From contig DAHVFH010000161.1 in assembly GCA_027317105.1 (NCBI GenBank), positions 1 through 28,347 on the forward strand: 28,347 nucleotides of DNA, written 5' to 3'. The translations under genes and the position numbers were made by a program. The stretch's first letter is position 1; each line of letters starts with the position of its first letter. Under the pieces are notes generated by a model. That model was not told the DNA's origin and did no database searches. It was given only the letters and a program-made list of their open reading frames with translations. This document shows positions 1-8,304 of this stretch, piece after piece. This stretch comes from Cytophagales bacterium (GTDB taxonomy: Bacteria > Bacteroidota > Bacteroidia > Cytophagales > Cyclobacteriaceae).

Positions 1-204
1 ACCTTCACCTTATGCCTCAGAAAATATGTAGTTCACCGTTCGGATACTTGGAAGGTTTCCACTTAGAAGTTACAATTTTATGGATTCGAGTCACCACATT
101 TATAAATCGACTCATTGATTTAACAGATGATTGATTTTTGAAAATGTAATTCTTGCATTGATGAGATAACTGCCTTACCTTGATTGCTTGATTTTGTTTT
201 TTTT

Positions 205-594
205 ATGAAAAGAAGAAACTTCATGCTCCTCTCCGGAGGAGTGTTGGTAGCAACGGCTATTCCTATTGGTAATTATTTCTTTGGGAAAATAGATTACCCA
301 GAATCCTTTGCACGTCCTAATTCGCTTGTGTCAATCCTCGATAATAATGAATTGAAAGAACTGGGCGTGGCCTACCGAGCTCAAGTCGCAGATGAATCGA
401 AGGAAAGAACAATTGCAAAGCTGTTGCTCGAAAAATTACCGACAGATCCTTCTGTATTCAATGCCGCACTCGAAGACGTAGTTAAAAAAGATTTTGCTGA
501 CGGCAATACAATAGAAGTTAAAGGATGGATCCTTTCCAGGACGGAGGCTCGTCAGTGTGCTTTATTTTCTTATTCACCAACATCTTCTCATTAA
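205..594 (+). CDS. Gluconate 2-dehydrogenase subunit 3-like small subunit
   Basis: Small partner subunit of a membrane-associated GMC-type sugar or glycoside dehydrogenase, acting in the periplasm. I use the ATG at 205 (129 residues), not the upstream TTG at 184, because it opens directly on a twin-arginine leader: RRNFM at residues 3-7 and then a hydrophobic stretch to about residue 26. The rest is a small soluble domain ending in GWILSRTEARQCALFS, a pattern I associate with this family. The GMC catalytic subunit starts six bases after the stop, so the two are surely co-transcribed. In related three-part enzymes (gluconate, sorbitol and glucoside 3-dehydrogenases) the small subunit helps folding and Tat export of the catalytic subunit. 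That role is inferred here. The substrate cannot be told from sequence. Confidence 0.82.
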   Translation: MKRRNFMLLSGGVLVATAIPIGNYFFGKIDYPESFARPNSLVSILDNNELKELGVAYRAQVADESKERTIAKLLLEKLPTDPSVFNAALEDVVKKDFADGNTIEVKGWILSRTEARQCALFSYSPTSSH

Positions 595-600
595 TATATT

Positions 601-2157
601 ATGCATATCGATGCACGTAAAATTGAAAATCATTCGGTCATTGAAGGTGACGTTTGCATTGTGGGCGCAGGCGCTGCCGGCATTAGCATGGCACTGGACT
701 GGATCGGCTCAAAACATAAAGTCATCCTTCTTGAAAGCGGAGGCTTTGAGTACGATGATCGAGTGCAGGATTTGTATAAAGGAAAGTCAACAGGGCAAAA
801 ATATTATCCTTTAAGGGCAAGCCGTCTTTCTTATTTTGGAGGGACTACCGGACATTGGTCAGGCATGTGTTCTCCGTTGGATGAAGTTGATTTTAGCAAA
901 AGAGAGTGGGTGCCCCATAGCGGGTGGCCAATCACCCGGAAAGACCTGGATTCGTTTTATGCCAGGGCGAATGAGAAATTAAAACTCGGCCCTTATCGAT
1001 ACGATTTAGATTATTGGCAAAAAGAAAAACCAAACCTCAACCCATTTCCGCTTGATCAAGATGTGGTGTGGCATAAAATGTGGCAGATCAGCCCAACAGC
1101 TGGTGTGTTTGATGGGGGCGGATTTAATAAATACTATAAAGAGGATATCGTAAAAGCAAAAAATGTACATCTCTATACCTATGCCACAGTAGTAAATGTG
1201 GTTGCGAATGAAAGTGTATCTAATATCAGGGAAGTTCAAATCAAAAACTTTGACGGAAAAACGCATACGGTAAAAGCTAAGCATTTTATTTTAGCAGGCG
1301 GGGCCATTCAAAATGCGCGGATTTTATTAGCATCCAACGCACAGGCTAAGCAGGGACTGGGCAATGACAACGATGTTGTGGGTAGGTATTTCATGGAGCA
1401 CCTTGAAATTCAAACTGCGGAGTTGTGGTTACTTAAACCATTCGACACTGCACTATTTACCCGGGGCAAGTTGTGGTGTGAGTTGGCGATTACGGAAAAG
1501 GCGCAGAAGGAAAATAAAATTTTAAGCGGAACAGCAGGGCCCAAGCCGCTCATCGAGTCGCGCCTTACCTTGCCACGGATGGAAGCGTGGCAAAATGAAG
1601 ATCCAAGAAAGTCGAGGGATAACATGCTCCAGAACAGGGCGGATGCAAGCGCGGAAGCGAAAAGAGAAAAAAAGAGAGGCGCTATTGCCAACGCCTACGA
1701 GTTTCAAACCCGCATGGAGCAGGCTCCGAACCCAGACTCGCGCATTACGATTGGCCCTGAGAAAGATGAACTGGGTGTTCCGCGGGCTAACCTTCATTGG
1801 CAATTGACAGAGCTAGATAAAAGAAGTATCCGAAGAATCAATCAATTGATTGGCTGGGAGGTAGGTAAGGCAGGCTTTGGCCGGGTGAAGCTGAAAGAGT
1901 TTTTCCGCGATGATAATGACACAAGTTGGCCGGAAGGCACGAATGCCGGATGGCACCACATGGGCACCACAAGGATGGGCACTGATCTTACGAAAAGCGT
2001 AGTCAACCCAGAGTGTCAGGTGCATGGGATAAACAATTTATATGTAGCTGGCTCGGGCTGCTATACCACTGCTGGCGCACCCAATCCTACACTTACGTTG
2101 ATTGCGCTTTCACTGCGCTTGTCAGATTATGTAAAGAGCAAGCTTGAAGGGCATTAA
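601..2157 (+). CDS. GMC-family FAD-dependent oxidoreductase, large subunit
   Basis: FAD-dependent dehydrogenase of the glucose-methanol-choline family, 518 residues, the catalytic partner of the Tat-exported subunit just upstream. The N-terminal dinucleotide fold is plain: VGAGAAG at residues 21-27 and the ribose-binding acidic residue in LLESGG (E45). A second FAD-contact segment, GGTTGHWSG, is at 80-88. The C-terminal GMC region carries GWHHMGTTRMG around W451, with the catalytic histidine pair H452/H453, and GAPNPTLT with N495. It has no signal peptide of its own, which fits export by hitch-hiking on the twin-arginine partner. The family oxidises sugar or alcohol hydroxyls and usually passes electrons to a cytochrome c subunit. 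No cytochrome gene follows it here. The substrate is unknown; a gluconate, sorbitol or glucoside 3-dehydrogenase-like role is possible. Confidence 0.9.
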   Translation: MHIDARKIENHSVIEGDVCIVGAGAAGISMALDWIGSKHKVILLESGGFEYDDRVQDLYKGKSTGQKYYPLRASRLSYFGGTTGHWSGMCSPLDEVDFSKREWVPHSGWPITRKDLDSFYARANEKLKLGPYRYDLDYWQKEKPNLNPFPLDQDVVWHKMWQISPTAGVFDGGGFNKYYKEDIVKAKNVHLYTYATVVNVVANESVSNIREVQIKNFDGKTHTVKAKHFILAGGAIQNARILLASNAQAKQGLGNDNDVVGRYFMEHLEIQTAELWLLKPFDTALFTRGKLWCELAITEKAQKENKILSGTAGPKPLIESRLTLPRMEAWQNEDPRKSRDNMLQNRADASAEAKREKKRGAIANAYEFQTRMEQAPNPDSRITIGPEKDELGVPRANLHWQLTELDKRSIRRINQLIGWEVGKAGFGRVKLKEFFRDDNDTSWPEGTNAGWHHMGTTRMGTDLTKSVVNPECQVHGINNLYVAGSGCYTTAGAPNPTLTLIALSLRLSDYVKSKLEGH

Positions 2158-2445
2158 CCTATTTCAAAATACCCATCAGTCTTTTTTAATATCCTTCTTT
2201 TTATTAAAGGCGTTGAGCAAAAGGCCATCATCGCACCATTTGATGAAAAGCACCTTGAAAGGAAGAGAAATTTTAGACAAGGCTGATAACAAAGACAGGA
2301 GAGCACTTGAGTGGAAATAAATAAGCCGCCATCTAATTGGTGTGTTTAGGATTGAGCGTCCTTTCAGGCACTTGCGATCAACTGGTGACAGCAATCTATA
2401 GTTGAAGGATCAGTTCTTTTCCTTCCCTTGTTGGGTTGGAGGTGA
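2158..2445. other. Convergent gap of 288 bases with an unassigned short reading frame
   Basis: This space lies between two converging genes and I see no strong terminator in it. On the minus strand a frame without stops runs from a TGA near 2415 down to a TGA at 2176. It holds a TTG-initiated 72-codon stretch (2394-2176) with an aromatic, hydrophobic middle (RWRLIYFHSSALLSLLS) and a lysine-rich end. It has no ATG start and matches no family I can name. It may be a decayed gene end or simply a chance frame. Confidence 0.3.
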
Positions 2446-3213
2446 TTACGGTTTCCTTGATTTAACAGCTTCAAACTCCTGGTCGTAATCTCCTCTGATT
2501 GTGCCCATCCATCGATCCCACCACAAAAAATACAGACCATAATTTCCTTTATAGAAATGGTGATGCTGATTATGGTTGACGGAAGTGTTGATCCACCTTC
2601 CGATTTTGCTTTTTGAAAAACCTTTTGGATAAAGTTCGAAACCAAGATGGCCATAAACATTGTAAACAATCATCAGAAGCAAAAAAAGGCTCATGGCGCC
2701 ACGATGAAAGGGAATAAGGAAGGCTATCAAAACAATGATCCCCGCTTCAACTATTGATTCTAAAGGGTGAAAAGCATAAGCCGCCCACGGAGACGGATTA
2801 GTGGACAGGTGGTGTGTTTTGTGAAACCATTTGAACACGAGTGGATGATGCATTGCCCGGTGCGTCCAATAAAAATAGGTGTCATGAAGGACTAGCATGA
2901 AAACGATGCTTGCGCAATAGTAAGGCCATCCATAATCATTTATTTTTGAATAAAGCATCGTATGAGATCGAACTGACGTGAAAAATAGAATATAACCCAC
3001 ACCTGCAAAAATGAAGACCGTAATAAATGAAAAAGTAATTTCTCTTAGGTAATCTTTTCTTGTCGGAAGTTTTTGCTGGATTTTTTTGTATGCCCATTCC
3101 TTTTTTTTCAAGGTGTAGAAAATCAGGTAGGCGATGGATGCAACGATTAGATAACGAAGGAGTATAACCAAATACATTTGTGGCCAACTCGGTGGGCTGT
3201 TCAACAGATTCAT
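2446..3213 (-). CDS. Sterol desaturase / fatty acid hydroxylase family membrane enzyme
   Basis: Integral membrane di-iron oxygenase of 255 residues in the fatty acid hydroxylase superfamily, which hydroxylates or desaturates lipid carbons using oxygen. The clustered histidine motifs that bind the two irons are complete: H110 with TH at 117-118, HRAMHH at 118-123, HKTHH at 131-135 and HNQHHH at 214-219. Hydrophobic helices lie at about 12-34, 58-80, 96-112 and 153-190, leaving the histidines on one face of the membrane. The ATG at 3213 gives a normal family length. It follows the biotin ligase gene on the same strand with a gap of 32 bases and may share its transcript. The substrate is not visible; sphingolipid or hydroxy fatty acid chemistry is plausible for this phylum, as is carotenoid or sterol-like lipid modification. 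Confidence 0.85.
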   Translation of the reverse strand: MNLLNSPPSWPQMYLVILLRYLIVASIAYLIFYTLKKKEWAYKKIQQKLPTRKDYLREITFSFITVFIFAGVGYILFFTSVRSHTMLYSKINDYGWPYYCASIVFMLVLHDTYFYWTHRAMHHPLVFKWFHKTHHLSTNPSPWAAYAFHPLESIVEAGIIVLIAFLIPFHRGAMSLFLLLMIVYNVYGHLGFELYPKGFSKSKIGRWINTSVNHNQHHHFYKGNYGLYFLWWDRWMGTIRGDYDQEFEAVKSRKP

Positions 3214-3245
3214 ATCAATGGTGCGGCTAGTCCGATTTGAGGTTA

Positions 3246-4004
3246 CTAAATTACGAATTGAATTTCTTTTGTACTAAATGCGGTTTTTATTGAGTTTTCA
3301 TCAACCACAATTTCTCCCTTATCATTAACATCTTCAATGGTACCCTCAAACTTTTGTTTATTTGAAATAAAGGTTCTCAATTCGCCAAGGCCGAGGAGGT
3401 TTTCTAAATATGCTTTTTTTAACACGGCAAGCTTTCCTGTTCTAAATTGCAAGTATCGTTGCTCTATTTTCTCGAGCAGAATATTGAAAGAATTGTTCAA
3501 ATCAAATTTTTCATTGGAAACTAAAGAAAGGGAAGTGGCATAAGGGTAAACAAACGTCCTCTGGTTAATGTTTAGCCCAATACCCAATACACTTTGCTGG
3601 ATGTACTCTGAATGGATGGAGTTTTCAATCAGAATACCGCAGATTTTTTTTTTGCCAACGTAGATATCGTTAGGCCACTTGATTTTTATTCCTTCGATTG
3701 GATAGGCTTTCAAAAAATCAACAACAGCGAGTGAGGCAACGATAGTCAGGTAAAATTGATTTTTAACCAATAAGGAGACCGGCTTTAATAAAATCGAAAA
3801 CGTTAGGTTGTACCCTGAAGCTGATTCCCAAGTATTTCCACGTTGCCCCCTTCCTGCGGTTTGGTTCGAAGTGATCACCACAGCGCCATCGGTTAAAGTG
3901 CTTTTTACGCTCAGTTCTGATACCAACGAATTCGTGGAGTGGCATTCGGGCACAAATATTAGCTGTTGACCAATGAAAAGAGTATTTGCGGGGATTTTAT
4001 ACAA
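3246..4004 (-). CDS. birA: Biotin--[acetyl-CoA-carboxylase] ligase
   Basis: Activates biotin with ATP to biotinyl-AMP and transfers it to the lysine of biotin carboxyl carrier proteins. The protein is 252 residues and has only the catalytic domain; the N-terminal DNA-binding domain of the E. coli type is absent, so it should not repress biotin genes. Seen motifs: ECHSTN at 20-25, the biotinyl-AMP loop GRGQRGNTW at 51-59, KWPND at 109-113 and a GILIEN segment at 123-128. The only usable start is a TTG at 4004: there is no ATG before the upstream in-frame stop, and the opening residues MYKIPANTLFIG look typical for Cytophagales orthologues. It is divergent from rsfS across a 113-base gap. A BirA/RsfS/FtsH neighbourhood is common in Bacteroidota. 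Confidence 0.93.
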   Translation of the reverse strand: MYKIPANTLFIGQQLIFVPECHSTNSLVSELSVKSTLTDGAVVITSNQTAGRGQRGNTWESASGYNLTFSILLKPVSLLVKNQFYLTIVASLAVVDFLKAYPIEGIKIKWPNDIYVGKKKICGILIENSIHSEYIQQSVLGIGLNINQRTFVYPYATSLSLVSNEKFDLNNSFNILLEKIEQRYLQFRTGKLAVLKKAYLENLLGLGELRTFISNKQKFEGTIEDVNDKGEIVVDENSIKTAFSTKEIQFVI

Positions 4005-4015
4005 TAGTTTTTGGT

Positions 4016-4023
4016 TAGCTTTG
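4016..4023 (+). promoter_or_regulatory. Candidate -7 promoter element for rsfS-ftsH
   Basis: TAGCTTTG matches the Bacteroidota -7 consensus TAnnTTTG exactly and would start transcription near 4030, giving a leader of about 90 bases before rsfS. No well-spaced -33 TTTG is present (the nearest lies 27 bases upstream), so this is only a candidate. Confidence 0.4.
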
Positions 4024-4065
4024 CAGATTGGTGTTATCCTTTTTACACTTACAAGTCAGAAACGG

Positions 4066-4073
4066 CAAATTTA
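4066..4073 (-). promoter_or_regulatory. Candidate -7 promoter element for birA
   Basis: On the minus strand this reads TAAATTTG, an exact TAnnTTTG match, about 60 bases before the birA TTG start. It faces the plus-strand element at 4016, as expected for a divergent pair sharing a 113-base gap. The -33 region is poor. Confidence 0.33.
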
Positions 4074-4117
4074 AGTAACGGACTCTCCAGAATTAAAATA
4101 AAACCATCAATAAATTA

Positions 4118-4486
4118 ATGCCTAAAAAGAAAAAACACGATTCAGAAAAACTTGCTGACCTAGTTGTAAAAGGAATGCAAGAGAAGAAGGCATCGGATAT
4201 CGTCTTAGTTGACTTGAGGGAAGTTAAGAACGCGGTGACTGATTTTTTTGTGATAGCCTCGGGTAATTCAGATAAGCAATTAAGTGCTATTTCAGAGTCT
4301 GTGGATGAATTTGTTTTTAAAGGCTTGAAAGAAAACCCATGGCATAAGGAAGGGCATAACAATAAAGAATGGGTACTTCTCGACTATATTTCTGTGGTCG
4401 TTCATATTTTTAGCAAAGATCGCAGATCATTTTTTTCTCTAGAGAAACTTTGGGGCGATGCGAAAATTACGATTATTGAGGACTGA
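4118..4486 (+). CDS. rsfS: Ribosomal silencing factor RsfS
   Basis: Binds ribosomal protein uL14 on the 50S subunit and blocks joining with the 30S subunit, lowering translation in starvation. The 122-residue protein has the usual family features: KASDIVLVDLREVK (about residues 26-39), then TDFFVIASGNSDKQ, a PWHKEG segment near 78-83, and WVLLDYISVVVHIFSKDRR leading to a LEKLWGDA-like end. Length is normal. The start is the ATG at 4118. FtsH follows after 46 bases on the same strand, a frequent pairing in Bacteroidota. Older annotations name this family Iojap or DUF143. Confidence 0.93.
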   Translation: MPKKKKHDSEKLADLVVKGMQEKKASDIVLVDLREVKNAVTDFFVIASGNSDKQLSAISESVDEFVFKGLKENPWHKEGHNNKEWVLLDYISVVVHIFSKDRRSFFSLEKLWGDAKITIIED

Positions 4487-4532
4487 ACTATTATAAGTAT
4501 ACATCGTTAATCACATATTAATAATCAATTCA

Positions 4533-6578
4533 ATGGCTGAGAAAGAGAAAGGTATGGACAAGGATAGGAAAATAATGCCACCTAAGGTCCCAAAGCCCAA
4601 TTATCAGGTTTGGGTAATTTTGGTATTAACGGCCGTTGTGCTGGGCATCACCTTTTTTAAAGGAGCTCATGGCCTCATCAATATACAAACTTCACAGTTT
4701 GAGTCGATGATTGCCAGCAATGATGTGAAACGGGTGCAATTGTTTAAACAAGATGCGGAAATCCAAATCACATTAAAGCCGGAGGCCTTACAAAACGCGA
4801 AATACAGGACAGAATTAGAGAAAGATGGCCCTTTAGGATTAGGCCAAGGTGGACCTCACTATGTCTGTAAAATTGGGAGTCAAGAAGTCTTTGAAAATAG
4901 GTATGCTGAGTTGAGGAGCAAATATCAAAATGCGCCTGACTTGGAGTACGAAAAAGGAGGAGGCTATGGAGATTTATTGAATTGGGGCTTTCTGATTTTG
5001 CTGCTTGTCGGTTTTTGGATGTTAATGCGAAGGATGACGGGCGGAGCAGGCCCTGGTGGGCAAATATTTAATATCGGGAAATCCAAGGCCGCACTTTTTG
5101 ATGCCGAAAGTAAAGTGAAAATTACCTTTGAAGATGTGGCCGGATTGGAAGAAGCAAAAGAGGAGGTAAAAGAAATTGTTGATTTTTTAAAGACGCCACA
5201 AAAGTTTACCAAACTGGGTGGAAAGATACCTAAAGGTGCTTTGCTGGTAGGGCCTCCCGGCACGGGTAAAACCTTACTGGCGAAGGCCGTTGCAGGCGAA
5301 GCAGGTGTGCCTTTCTTCTCGCTGTCAGGTTCGGATTTTGTTGAAATGTTTGTGGGTGTAGGAGCTGCCCGTGTGCGTGATCTTTTTAAGCAGGCGAAAG
5401 AGAAAGCACCATGCATTGTATTTATTGATGAAGTTGATGCCATTGGCCGTTCTCGTGGCAGGGGGCAATTACCGGGTTCTAATGATGAGCGCGAGAATAC
5501 ACTGAACTCATTGCTGGTGGAAATGGATGGATTTGCAACGGATAGTGGTGTAATTATCCTGGCGGCCACCAACCGTCCTGATGTGCTTGACTCGGCCTTA
5601 TTAAGACCTGGTCGATTCGATCGTCAAATTAGTATTGACAAGCCTGATATTGCGGGGCGTGAGCAGATTTTCAAAGTTCACCTCAAGCCGATTAAGCTTG
5701 TGAAAGATTTAGATGTAAAAAAACTAGCTGCTCAAACTCCGGGTTTTGCGGGAGCTGAAATTGCCAATGTTTGCAATGAGGCAGCACTCATTGCAGCACG
5801 AAGGGATAAGAAAGAGGTAGAAATGATCGATTTTCAAGATGCCATTGATCGGGTGATCGGAGGCCTTGAAAAGAAAAATAAAATTATTTCACCGGAAGAA
5901 AAAAAGATTGTGGCCTATCACGAAGCAGGGCATGCCGTAGCGGGTTGGTTTTTGGAACACGCTGATCCATTGGTGAAGGTAAGTATTGTGCCCCGTGGTG
6001 TTGCGGCTCTTGGCTACGCACAGTATTTGCCCAAAGAGCAATTTCTCTACCAAACCGAACAATTGGTGGATGAGTTATGTATGGCTTTTGGAGGGCGTGC
6101 TGCTGAGGAATTAGTTTTCGAGAAGATTTCTACAGGGGCCTTGAGCGACCTTGAGCGGATTACTAAGCTGGCCTACAGTATGGTAACGGTTTACGGGATG
6201 AACAAAGAAATAGGGAATATCTCCTTCTACGATTCCAAGCAATCGGAGTATTCATTTAATAAACCTTACTCCGAAGCTACCGCAGAAAAAATTGACAAAG
6301 AAGTAAAGAAAATTATTGACAGCGCCTTTGAGCGGACGAAAACGTTGTTGAGTCATCATCGCGAAAAGCTTGAGATAATTGCAAAAGAGTTACTTGAAAA
6401 GGAGATTTTATTTCAGTCAGATTTAGAGCGATTGATTGGCAAGAGACCGTTTTCCCACCAAACAACCTACGAGAAATTTACCAATGGGACGTCAAAGCCT
6501 GAAAATAGTGAGGCGGAGTCAGACGCCACAAAGGGAACCGCAGAGGCTATAAAGGAAGAGCCAGCAACCAAAGAATGA
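4533..6578 (+). CDS. ftsH: ATP-dependent zinc metalloprotease FtsH
   Basis: Membrane-anchored AAA+ protease (681 residues) that extracts and degrades damaged membrane proteins and regulatory proteins. Order of parts: a cytoplasmic tail, a first membrane helix at about 26-42, a periplasmic domain, a second helix near 150-165, the AAA module and the zinc protease. Walker A is GPPGTGKT at 240-247, Walker B is FIDEVDAIG at 297-305, and the second region of homology (LLRPGRFDRQI) follows. The zinc site HEAGH is at 463-467. The C-terminal tail is rich in E, K and S and is probably disordered. The start could also be the ATG at 4554; both leave all domains intact. A strong intrinsic terminator follows the stop. 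In Gram-negative bacteria FtsH also controls LpxC level, and the next gene is lpxH-like; any link is inference. Confidence 0.97.
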   Translation: MAEKEKGMDKDRKIMPPKVPKPNYQVWVILVLTAVVLGITFFKGAHGLINIQTSQFESMIASNDVKRVQLFKQDAEIQITLKPEALQNAKYRTELEKDGPLGLGQGGPHYVCKIGSQEVFENRYAELRSKYQNAPDLEYEKGGGYGDLLNWGFLILLLVGFWMLMRRMTGGAGPGGQIFNIGKSKAALFDAESKVKITFEDVAGLEEAKEEVKEIVDFLKTPQKFTKLGGKIPKGALLVGPPGTGKTLLAKAVAGEAGVPFFSLSGSDFVEMFVGVGAARVRDLFKQAKEKAPCIVFIDEVDAIGRSRGRGQLPGSNDERENTLNSLLVEMDGFATDSGVIILAATNRPDVLDSALLRPGRFDRQISIDKPDIAGREQIFKVHLKPIKLVKDLDVKKLAAQTPGFAGAEIANVCNEAALIAARRDKKEVEMIDFQDAIDRVIGGLEKKNKIISPEEKKIVAYHEAGHAVAGWFLEHADPLVKVSIVPRGVAALGYAQYLPKEQFLYQTEQLVDELCMAFGGRAAEELVFEKISTGALSDLERITKLAYSMVTVYGMNKEIGNISFYDSKQSEYSFNKPYSEATAEKIDKEVKKIIDSAFERTKTLLSHHREKLEIIAKELLEKEILFQSDLERLIGKRPFSHQTTYEKFTNGTSKPENSEAESDATKGTAEAIKEEPATKE

Positions 6579-6596
6579 TTCTTTAATGTTATTGAG

Positions 6597-6629
6597 CCTG
6601 GCTTGATTAAAACTAGCCAGGTTTTTTTT
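6597..6629 (+). terminator. Intrinsic terminator after ftsH
   Basis: A 7-base-pair stem CCTGGCT (6597-6603) / AGCCAGG (6615-6621) with an 11-base loop is followed at once by eight T residues (6622-6629). It sits 19 bases after the ftsH stop. It overlaps the TTG at 6603 that could be read as a start for the next gene, which argues against that start. Confidence 0.85.
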
Positions 6630-6641
6630 ATTTTTAACCTT

Positions 6642-7406
6642 ATGCAAGTCAACCTACCTGAAGGGAAAAAAATTTATTTTGCTTCTGATTTTCATTTAGG
6701 TGTGCCCAATCAGGATTCGAGTTTGATCCGCGAACGAAAAATCGTGGCTTGGCTTGAGCAAGTTCGTCACGATGCCCATTCCATTTACCTTTTAGGGGAT
6801 ATTTTTGATTTTTGGTTTGAGTATAAACAGGCCATTCCAAAAGGGTTTATTCGCCTTCAAGGAAAGTTAGCTGAACTTCGTGATGGAGGGTTGCCTATTT
6901 ATTTTTTTACGGGCAACCATGACATGTGGATGTTTGATTATTTTGAAAAAGAAATGGGTATTGTGATTTATCGAGAGCCCCAGGCTCTAATTGTCAATGA
7001 GAAAAAACTTCTGGTCGGCCATGGCGATGGGTTAGGCCAGGGTGATTTCACCTACAAATTACTGAAACGTTTTTTTAACAGTGGCCTTTGCCAGTGGCTC
7101 TTCGCAAGGTTCCATCCTAATTTGGGTATCGCCATAGCGAAAATTTGGAGCCAAAAAAGTAGAATTGCAAATAATAAAAGGCTAGGAAAATTTAACGGAG
7201 AAGAAAATGAGTTTCTTTTTGCTTTTTGTAAAGCGTTAGAATTGAAGGAACATCATGACTTTTATGTTTTTGGTCATCGGCATTTGCCCTTAGACTTGAA
7301 GGTGAACGACAATAGCCGATACATTAATTTAGGTGAGTGGGTGAATTTTAATACCTATGCCGTTTTTAATGGCCAATCTGTAGCCCTAAGAACTTTCAAT
7401 CCATGA
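6642..7406 (+). CDS. lpxH: UDP-2,3-diacylglucosamine diphosphatase-like phosphoesterase
   Basis: Metallophosphoesterase of 254 residues that most likely makes lipid X from UDP-2,3-diacylglucosamine, the fourth step of lipid A synthesis, at the inner face of the membrane. The calcineurin-like metal site is complete: DFHLG (D16, H18), GDIFDFWFEY (D53), GNHDMW (N92, H93), GHGDG (H127) and GHRH (H212, H214). The FWFEY run after the second motif and overall length fit LpxH better than general phosphodiesterases. I start at the ATG at 6642, not the TTG at 6603, because the latter lies in the stem of the ftsH terminator. The stop overlaps the next start by four bases (ATGA). Its promoter must lie in the short space after the terminator or depend on readthrough. 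LpxH versus a paralogue is not fully settled by sequence. Confidence 0.85.
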   Translation: MQVNLPEGKKIYFASDFHLGVPNQDSSLIRERKIVAWLEQVRHDAHSIYLLGDIFDFWFEYKQAIPKGFIRLQGKLAELRDGGLPIYFFTGNHDMWMFDYFEKEMGIVIYREPQALIVNEKKLLVGHGDGLGQGDFTYKLLKRFFNSGLCQWLFARFHPNLGIAIAKIWSQKSRIANNKRLGKFNGEENEFLFAFCKALELKEHHDFYVFGHRHLPLDLKVNDNSRYINLGEWVNFNTYAVFNGQSVALRTFNP

Positions 7407-8233
7407 TCGTGAAACTGCGTATCCTAAAATCATTTTCCTTTCATGGACTTCTTTTGGTTCTTTTAGCATGTCGCATCGGGTATGCTCAAAACGCAAAAAA
7501 GATCATTGAGTTTCGGCCTGGAAAAATTGAAAATGTTGCGGTAGACCGACTTGGTAATTTTTTTTTGGTTTTTAAAAACGGCCTGATCAAGAAATACGAT
7601 CTAAATGGAAAAGTCTTAGCCGAATTAAAGAGGGAGAAATCGCCTGCATTAATTGAGCCTTGGTATCATCCAAAGATTTTTCTCTACGATCAACTAGTGC
7701 AACAATGCACTATTTTCGATCACCATTTACAAAACCCTGAAATACTTCATCTGGATCCTTCCATCGCTATTAAACCCTTGCTCGCTTGCCCTACCAACGA
7801 CAATAAATTATTAGTGTTAGATGGTGCTGACTTTTCTATTAAAAAAGTCAATTCGGTTACGAATCAGGTCTTGACCGAATTTTATCTTGACTCCGCGCAA
7901 TTTGATAGTACCCACGAATACCGCTACTTGCGAGAGTATCAGAATCTAATATTTTTACTTGACAAAAATGCTGGAATCGAAATCTATAATATGGTAGGTA
8001 AAAAGGTAAACCAAATTAAGACTACGTCATTTAACTTTGGATTCTATGGGGAAGAGCTTTATTTTATCCAGCCTGGAAAGATTGTTTTTTATGATTTATA
8101 TTCTGAGAAAAATCGCACAATGAAAATAGCAGACGCCAGATTTGCGCTTGTTTCAGACGAAAGGATTTTCTTGGTTAGTGATAATGGAAAAGTTGCCATT
8201 TTTGAATTCTCTGTCGATAATTTAAAGGAGTAA
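7403..8233 (+). CDS. Exported protein of unknown function, propeller-like
   Basis: I do not recognise this 276-residue protein. It has a clear export signal: positive residues, a hydrophobic core at about 12-22, then LLACRIGYAQ. This could be cut after YAQ by signal peptidase I, or at the cysteine of LLAC as a lipoprotein; the sequence does not decide. The mature part has short strands in repeats of the form VDRLGNFFLVFKNGLIKKYD and DLNGKVLAEL, and later GKIVFYDLYSE and GKVAIFEFS. This resembles the blades of NHL or similar beta-propellers. It overlaps the lpxH-like gene by four bases, so the two are translationally coupled. A role in the envelope is inferred from the signal and the neighbour only. 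Confidence 0.75.
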   Translation: MIVKLRILKSFSFHGLLLVLLACRIGYAQNAKKIIEFRPGKIENVAVDRLGNFFLVFKNGLIKKYDLNGKVLAELKREKSPALIEPWYHPKIFLYDQLVQQCTIFDHHLQNPEILHLDPSIAIKPLLACPTNDNKLLVLDGADFSIKKVNSVTNQVLTEFYLDSAQFDSTHEYRYLREYQNLIFLLDKNAGIEIYNMVGKKVNQIKTTSFNFGFYGEELYFIQPGKIVFYDLYSEKNRTMKIADARFALVSDERIFLVSDNGKVAIFEFSVDNLKE

Positions 8234-8266
8234 ACCTTTCAAGACCAGCATTTAGCATTTCCTTCT

Positions 8267-8304
8267 CTGTTCAATTTTGGACATCTTTGTATGAAACTGA
8301 ACAG
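8267..8304. repeat. Inverted repeat upstream of the sigma-54-type regulator operon
   Basis: Perfect 7-base arms CTGTTCA (8267-8273) and TGAACAG (8298-8304) separated by 24 bases, inside the 156-base gap before the regulator at 8390. The spacer contains CATCTTTG, one base off the -7 element TAnnTTTG. Arms placed around a promoter would suit a dimeric regulator binding on both sides, but no protein is known for it. Confidence 0.35.

Noticed and set aside
83..96. GATTCGAGTCACCA, resembling the end of a tRNA (T-loop and CCA)
   Set aside because: The bases on either side of the would-be T-loop do not pair, and no acceptor, D or anticodon arm can be drawn upstream.
4964..5572. Long 202-codon minus-strand frame inside ftsH
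   Set aside because: It is a mirror frame of the highly conserved AAA domain, serine/proline-rich, with no recognisable domain; the plus-strand FtsH motifs explain the region.
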